A stretch of 64,000 nt of DNA from Pontederia crassipes. Taxonomy: Eukaryota > Streptophyta > Magnoliopsida > Commelinales > Pontederiaceae. The stretch is taken from positions 39,573,171 through 39,637,170 of the forward strand of contig CM060194.1 of assembly GCA_030549335.1 (NCBI GenBank), read 5' to 3'. Position 1 is the first letter of the stretch. Each line of letters opens with the position of its first letter. The position numbers and the translations under genes are program-made. This document shows positions 58,491 to 64,000 of the stretch, in pieces. A model generated the notes under the pieces. That model was not told the origin of the DNA, searched no databases, and worked only from the letters and a program-made list of their open reading frames with translations.

Positions 58491-59731
58491 GTAAATTACA
58501 CGAATGGATCCCCAACTTTGAGTTGATTTCCAACTAGTTCTCCAACTTCAATTTATAACCAGAACGTCCCTCATCTTTTATTTTCTTGCACGATTAATCA
58601 TCTTGACTGGTGATAGTGGGTTTCTCGATTACTTTGCATACGTGGTCGACACGTGAGCTATTTCTCTCTCATCCACGTCATTTAAGTCATCCACGTCTTT
58701 ATCCACGTCATTTAACATTCCAAACCAGGTAAATTACATGGATCGTCCTCCAACTTTGAGTCAATTTCTAAACAGTCCCCCAACTTTGATATTATTGCAC
58801 GATTCATCCACTTGATCGGTAAAAAATAGTCTCCCGATTATCTTGTCATGTGACATAACAAAATATAATAAAAAATTTTAACTAGCTAACATTACACAAT
58901 AAAAAAATATTATAAAAATTTAAGGATGCGGACGAGCTGGAAGAGGGGGTGTCGGCCCCCTCTCCAAGCTCGTCCTTTTGGCGAGTTGGCATAAGGGGCG
59001 CCGACCCCTCTCTCCAAGCTCGCCCACTGGCGAGCTTCGCACAAGGGGCGCTAACGTCCCCTCACGAGTTCGTCGGCGCTCCTATCATTTTATTTTTTTA
59101 TAGTCTCTCAACTTTGAGTCGTTTAGGCTCGCCGATGAGCTCACGAGGGAGCGTTGACGCCCCTTGTGCGAAGCTCGTTAGTGGACGAGCTTGGAGAGGA
59201 GAGTCGGCCCCCCTATGCCAACTCGTCAAAGGGCAAGCTTGGAGAGGGGGGCCGACACCCCCCCCCCCCCCCCCCCCTCTGCCAGCTCGTTCGCGTCCTT
59301 AAATTTTTATAGTATTTTTTATTATGTGATGTCAGTTAGTTAAAAAAAATTTATTATATTTTATTATGCCACGTCGTAAGATAATCGGGAGTCTACTTCT
59401 TACCGGTCAAGTGGATGAATCATGCAAGAATATCAAAGTTAGGGGACTGTTTAGAAATTGACTCAAAGTTGGGGGACGATCCGTGTAATTTACCTGGTTT
59501 GAAGCGTTAAATGACGTGGATAATGACGTGGATGACTTAAATGATGTGGATGAGAGAGAAACGGCTCACGTGTCGGCCACATATGCAAGACAACCTGGAA
59601 ATCCACTATCACCGGTCAAGAGGACTAATCGTGCAAGAAAATAAAAGATGAGGGACGTTCTAGTTACAAATTAAAGTTGGAGGACCAGTTGGAAATCGAC
59701 TCAAAGTTGGGAGACCATTCATGTAATTTAC
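58491..59731. mobile_element. Long foldback element, 1.24 kb, with GC-rich core
   Basis: Left arm 58491-59082 and right arm 59127-59731 are inverted copies, by eye nearly 90% alike, around a loop of about 44 bases. Outer ends are GTAAATTAC(A)CGAATGG and its inverse; similarity continues about 10 bases outside (CAAATAG...GGG). Each arm has an outer unit and an inner paralogous unit (GTAAATTACATGGATCGTCC at 58731), then an AT-rich step (ACAAAATATAATAAAAA) and a GC-rich core with GGCGAGCTTCGCACAAGGGG. No transposase. The nearest known types are Mutator-like or foldback elements with long inverted repeats. No target duplication found. Confidence 0.8.
59258..59277. repeat. Run of 20 C within the foldback right arm
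   Basis: Twenty C in a row where the left arm's counterpart has only five G; a recent homopolymer expansion, or an assembly or sequencing uncertainty. Confidence 0.9.
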
Positions 59732-59924
59732 CCACTATTTGGTGATGGCTCAGTCAGACTTGAATTCAGAGTCGACGTGAAAAGTTATGATCTTTAATGT
59801 CAAAACAATGGCTTGTGAATCGTGCTAAGTCAAATCAATATTTGTCACTTTAAGAAATAACGATTGCGATATTGATGTAATGATCTCTTACGAGAGTTCT
59901 CATGATCTGATGTGTAAAATAATG

Positions 59925-61850
59925 TAGCAAAATAAATCCGACTGCAAGTGCACTAGTCGCTCAAGTAACATAATAAAAAGGAGTAAAGAGTGTTGAACGC
60001 ACGAGGAATACTATTAATTCAATATTTGAATTTATAAACTAATAAAAGAGGAAAAACATAGGTTTTAAAGATAAATTTTTTAATTATAAAATATATATTA
60101 AAATAAGATAATAATAAGATAAGATAATGATGTTGAAGCTAGGTCTTAGGATGATAATAAATTAAGGATAAATATGTGATCCAGAAAAGATAAATTAAAG
60201 TTCTTAAGATGGATTAAAATTTTTTTAAGTTATTAATTTACAAGATTAAAATCACAGAGTCCACAAACTAGTAATTCTATTATTTGATCAGGAAAATCAA
60301 ACTATCTTAAATTTAGAGACTCACAAATTGGTATTCATGCATATGAGATTAAAATTAAGATGCATTAATATAAAAATCTTAGACTATTAATCACGCCATA
60401 AATTAGTATAGATTAACAGACCACACATAATTCTCTATACACTAGTTATTAGACCAATATCAATTTGTAATTTCACAATAAATCATTTAATTTAACTAAA
60501 TAAAATCTAAAATCAAGTAGTCCACAAACTAGTAATTACTTAACTCAGAAATTCAAATAATTAAAAAACATTAAACACAATTAAAAATTGTTCAAAAGAA
60601 ATTCAATAATAATAAAAGAGTTCACAGAATTTCCCTTCAATAATAATCTCCCAAAATAAAATAACTAAAACATGGAGTTCATCCTAGAATTGTAGAGAAA
60701 TAATAAATAATAATAATAATTGAGAGAATTACACCAAGAATAAATCAGGATCCTTAAATATTATCGGAGCGTCTAGATCAGCCATCCGATCAACTCTCTC
60801 TCTTGGTCGAAGCCTGCAAAGTTCACGATTCACCGTAGAAAAAAAACCACACTTCAAGCACGAGTTGGAATGATGTTCTCTTCATGTATTTATAGGCGTG
60901 GACGACCTTCATATTGATCACGGTCGTTAATATCATACGGTCAAGTTTAACTTCGTGAAGATAAACTTTACGCCCTTCTTTTCATCTCGCCCAAAACTCA
61001 ACTATCTTTGAAAGATAATATTTGTTACGTCATACGTAAGGCCGTAGACTAATGATATTCGGCCATGTATAAGTAATGCCCGGTAAACTTATAACCCTCG
61101 GATGACCTGGTGATAAAAGTTGGCGCCCAATGGTGATGAAAAGAAATCCTTGGTGATAACTAAGCATCTCCTTTAGCACCCGGTGATGGATAAACTCCTC
61201 GACCGATAAAACTCCATGTGGTTAATGATAAACTTCATACACTCACTTTGGCGCCCTGTCATATCTCCTCGATTCAAGTCTCGACCGAGTTTAGCTCCCA
61301 ATAAAAGATAAAGCATCGACTTTAGCACTCGGTGACGTTATGATTTGGTGGATTTAGCTCCCAATAAAACTCCCAATTGCATTTAGCTCCCGATATAACC
61401 ATTTCATTTAGCTCCTGATATGCCTTTAGCTCCCAATCTTTGGCGCCTCATGATGATCAGTATTTAGCCCCCAATAAGTCTTTACGCCCAAGATGATAGG
61501 TATGAGTTTGGCTCCCTCAAATATCTCGGCTTGTGATATTTTGATCAGATGGATTTTGCTCCTTAGAATTTGGGTTTAGATGAGTTTGGCGCCACTGAAA
61601 GCTCGAAGTCATCTGCTTCATTTGTGGTCGACAATTTTTCTTTTTCCTGTCAATTAATTAAAATAATGAAGTTAATTCGCCCATAGTTATAATAATTAAA
61701 AAATTAATAGATAGAATCAATAAATCCAAAATTATGACTAAAACAAACTTAAAATGATGCATGCAATGATCAAATTATAGAAAAATAATCAAAATAATAA
61801 ATTAAAATATATTATATTTTGTATGCATCATGACCCGTTATCTTCAGGTG
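59925..61850 (-). mobile_element. Dispersed repeat, copy 2 (LTR-like), with short repeated motif
   Basis: Begins GACTGCAAGTGCACTAGTCG, homologous to copy 1, and has a promoter-like TATTTATAGGCG at about 60887. At 61270-61460 the phrase TTTAGCTCCCAATA and variants recur about eight times. No coding region. It is probably an LTR or non-coding interior of a gypsy-type element, by analogy. Confidence 0.45.
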
Positions 61851-62239
61851 CATTATTTTCACGTCATTGATGTATTCATGAATGTTGCATAATGTCGTGA
61901 AATCCAAAAGTAACAATCATGATATTGAGCCATGGCATGTTATAATCGACATTCTTTATTAGTTTATTTGTTGTTGAAGGCATGATTTTCATCTTATGAT
62001 CCATGAGTACCGCATGCAATGACTCATGACATCTTGGTCACCGCTCATGAAATCTTAAAAATTAATATTCCAAAATTCAATTCTTCTTCGACATCTTTTT
62101 CAAGTGATTTTTCTACAAAAATCATCACAAAAGAGTAGATTAATTATTTAAAGAAGTAATCAAATAAAGTTTAAAAATGATGCATGCTATGGAAAAATTA
62201 ACCATAATAAAACTAAATGTAACCCTAATTATATGCCAA

Positions 62240-63900
62240 GAAATGCATGAATCAAGCATGAAGACATCATTCTTGCGAACAAAATATCATCTATGCTTAA
62301 TGACACTATAATAAATTTGCTCTCATTATTCATGGAACTTCCGATAATATTTGACGCAATGATCATTTCAAGAGATACAACTTTTTCAACTTATATACCT
62401 TGTTATCCTAACCTTTTATCCTAAATCCATCAAGTTTCTACATATGTATGCAACTATTGCTAAAATGATTCTTAATGATGGAAACTTAGATAACAAAGAA
62501 TAGATCTCTTAAAAGTTCACGTCAGTTTGTCAAGTATAATCATTGACAACTAGTATGACTTTATATTTATCAATAGTACCATGTACACCTTATGCATTGC
62601 ATGCCGTCTGGCTAATTACATAGTTTCCAAGCTACATTACGATTAAAGTCCATTTCATCCCTCACAAAGGCCATTCATGATTCTGTCTCAACTGAAGTCT
62701 ATCACTTTATTATATGAACAAATTCTATACAATCCACTATGTTTACATTCATCAAGTAACACAAAGTATCCTACTCATATAGAATATAATCATCAAATGT
62801 GCGAACTGTGTCATAGATATCCTGTTGCCAGTTATACTTGTGGGAACTAGAACATGTGTTTTACTCCACTTTCAAAGATGGCATATATCAGTCTCGTTGC
62901 CATTCCATAATTCATATAGCATGCATTCTAAGGAATTTTGTGAGAATTCTATTTTTTTTATTTGGTTTAAGTATAATATTATTTGTTCTCAAAAACTTGT
63001 TAAGAAAATTCAAATGGGACAACATACATTTTACTACATTCATCAATATTATATATTTTTTCTACCACATCAATTTTTTTGTCGTGGCATGCATGGCATT
63101 GTAGTTTGACTACTATTGTCTACGTCAATGGTGTACTCATTAGTTTTTTTAGAGATGTATTTTTCTTTCTGTATGTATTTTTAATTTCTTAAATAATTGA
63201 TATGCCCAATCTTTTCTTCACTTCTGTTTTACATTTCTTGAATGTCTCAAAAAGTTTTTCGTTCAATAGATATATTGAAGAATATAAAATAAATCAATAT
63301 AATAAAAAAATTGTATTCTTATGTGGTATAATACTTATAGGACCATAAATATCATGATGAATTAGTCTTAAAAATTGTTTATTTTATTGCTTCAAAAAAT
63401 AGCTTTTGAATTAATTTTTTCAGATAAATATTGTTCACAAGACAATTTACATATACTTGAGATTTAAGGAAATAAATTCATTCTTATTATTTATTCTATC
63501 TTTATGTGTTAGAATTATCATAATGCTCTAATGCCACATCCGTCCCTTTCATTTTCAACCAAATGCGTGTCATGCAACTGACTCTCATGCATTGCGAGCA
63601 CGAGTGTTGTTATAGAGAAACATCCATTCCATTGAAATTGGACTAATATATCTACTTTTCTCAGGCACTATGATTTTGATTTTTTTTTTCTTACGATTTA
63701 TCTTAAAGCCTGTTTCAAATTGGTGGCTCCATGGTCCATATATCATAACCCTGGTACATTTCTAGAACTTGATGTAAAGACATCTTTTTCATGATGTATC
63801 TGGCTCTTTTGATGATTTTCCAACTCGTCCTATGTAAGGTTTGCTAAATTAGGAAGTAACCCCAAACTGGTTATCAGACCCTAATTAATAAGACCTCGCT
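62240..63900 (-). pseudogene. Copia pol remnant: integrase and RT
   Basis: On the minus strand, integrase has RLIHHDIYGPI (about 63362-63330) and FETFKKCKTEVKKRLGI (about 63255). RT has VAWKLCN, a stop, PDGMQCIRCTW (about 62630-62580), SKFPSLRIILAIVAYI (about 62490) and the degenerate active-site stretch FIIVSLSIDDILFA (about 62300), where copia normally has Y-V-D-D. Stops and frameshifts occur throughout. It belongs with 56745-57310; about 4.9 kb of nested repeats separate the halves. The 5' end runs beyond or near the window edge, and 63500-64000 has no motif I can name. Confidence 0.65.
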
Positions 63901-64000
63901 TTAATGAGGTATTTGCAAGCCTCTAAGCGTAGATGTGTGCATAAACCTTGCAAAAAAAGAATGTATCCAGTTGGCTAATACTTATTTTAAAGGAGAGGGA

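Noticed and set aside
58949..59302. 117-codon Pro/Ser-rich ORF
   Set aside because: It lies within the GC-rich palindromic core of the foldback element; frame and composition follow from the inverted repeat and the C run.
62825..63109. Two overlapping plus-strand ORFs of about 90 codons
   Set aside because: Low-complexity aromatic-rich frames antisense to the degenerate copia pol; no signal of a real gene.
1..64000. CRISPR arrays, bacterial operons, rRNA or complete tRNA genes, organelle DNA insertions
   Set aside because: None seen; regularly spaced repeats here are minisatellites, LTR-internal units or CACTA subterminal motifs, and no complete tRNA cloverleaf was recognised.

Overview
This is about 64 kb of a nuclear plant chromosome. 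Intronless PPR and WD40 genes, spliced exons and dense nested retrotransposons all point to a flowering plant. The GC-rich coding remnants and the SIRE/Maximus-type LTRs suggest a monocot with a repeat-rich genome; I cannot name the species. Only one gene looks intact: a minus-strand E-class PPR gene at 2.4-4.0 kb. The other host genes are broken or unproven: a JINGUBANG-like WD40 gene split by a retrotransposon and partly inverted (40.7-46.4 kb), a decayed spliced gene of unknown family (27.1-28.4 kb), an SKP1-like remnant (48.7-49.1 kb) and a candidate short transcription unit (about 47.6-48.2 kb).

Layout. 0-6.4 kb: PPR gene in AT-rich DNA. 6.5-13.8 kb: a degenerate plus-strand Ty3/gypsy element whose gag is split by a 3.3-kb solo LTR (target duplication GAAAC). 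14.5-23.4 kb: a complete but inactive CACTA (En/Spm) transposon (target duplication ACT) with TNP2-like and Transposase_24-like pseudogenes, subterminal CGACGGTT arrays and a GC-rich 30-bp minisatellite. 23.4-27 kb: AT-rich DNA with an array of roughly 500-bp period. 27.1-33 kb: the decayed gene next to a Ty1/copia element with 175-bp LTRs. 33.2-36 kb: a reversed SIRE-like LTR remnant and a small foldback element. 36.4-40.7 kb: a minus-oriented, non-autonomous 4.3-kb LTR element without recognisable pol. 41.2-45.9 kb: a minus-oriented gypsy insertion (target duplication GTCCG) arranged LTR-pol-LTR-gag-LTR inside the WD40 gene. 46.4-52 kb: AT-rich DNA, the candidate unit, the SKP1 remnant and a possible SINE. 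52.3-55 kb: probable LTR remnant split by a SIRE-like solo LTR (target duplication CCAAG). 55-64 kb: a degenerate minus-strand copia pol split by about 5 kb of nested repeats, including a 1.25-kb foldback element.

The window is mainly a record of nested insertion and decay. Target-site duplications let several insertions be ordered, and many stops and LTR differences are transitions of the kind left by deamination of methylated cytosine. The least conventional items are the pol-less LTR element, the permuted gypsy element inside the WD40 gene and the two apparently related foldback elements with GC-rich cores.
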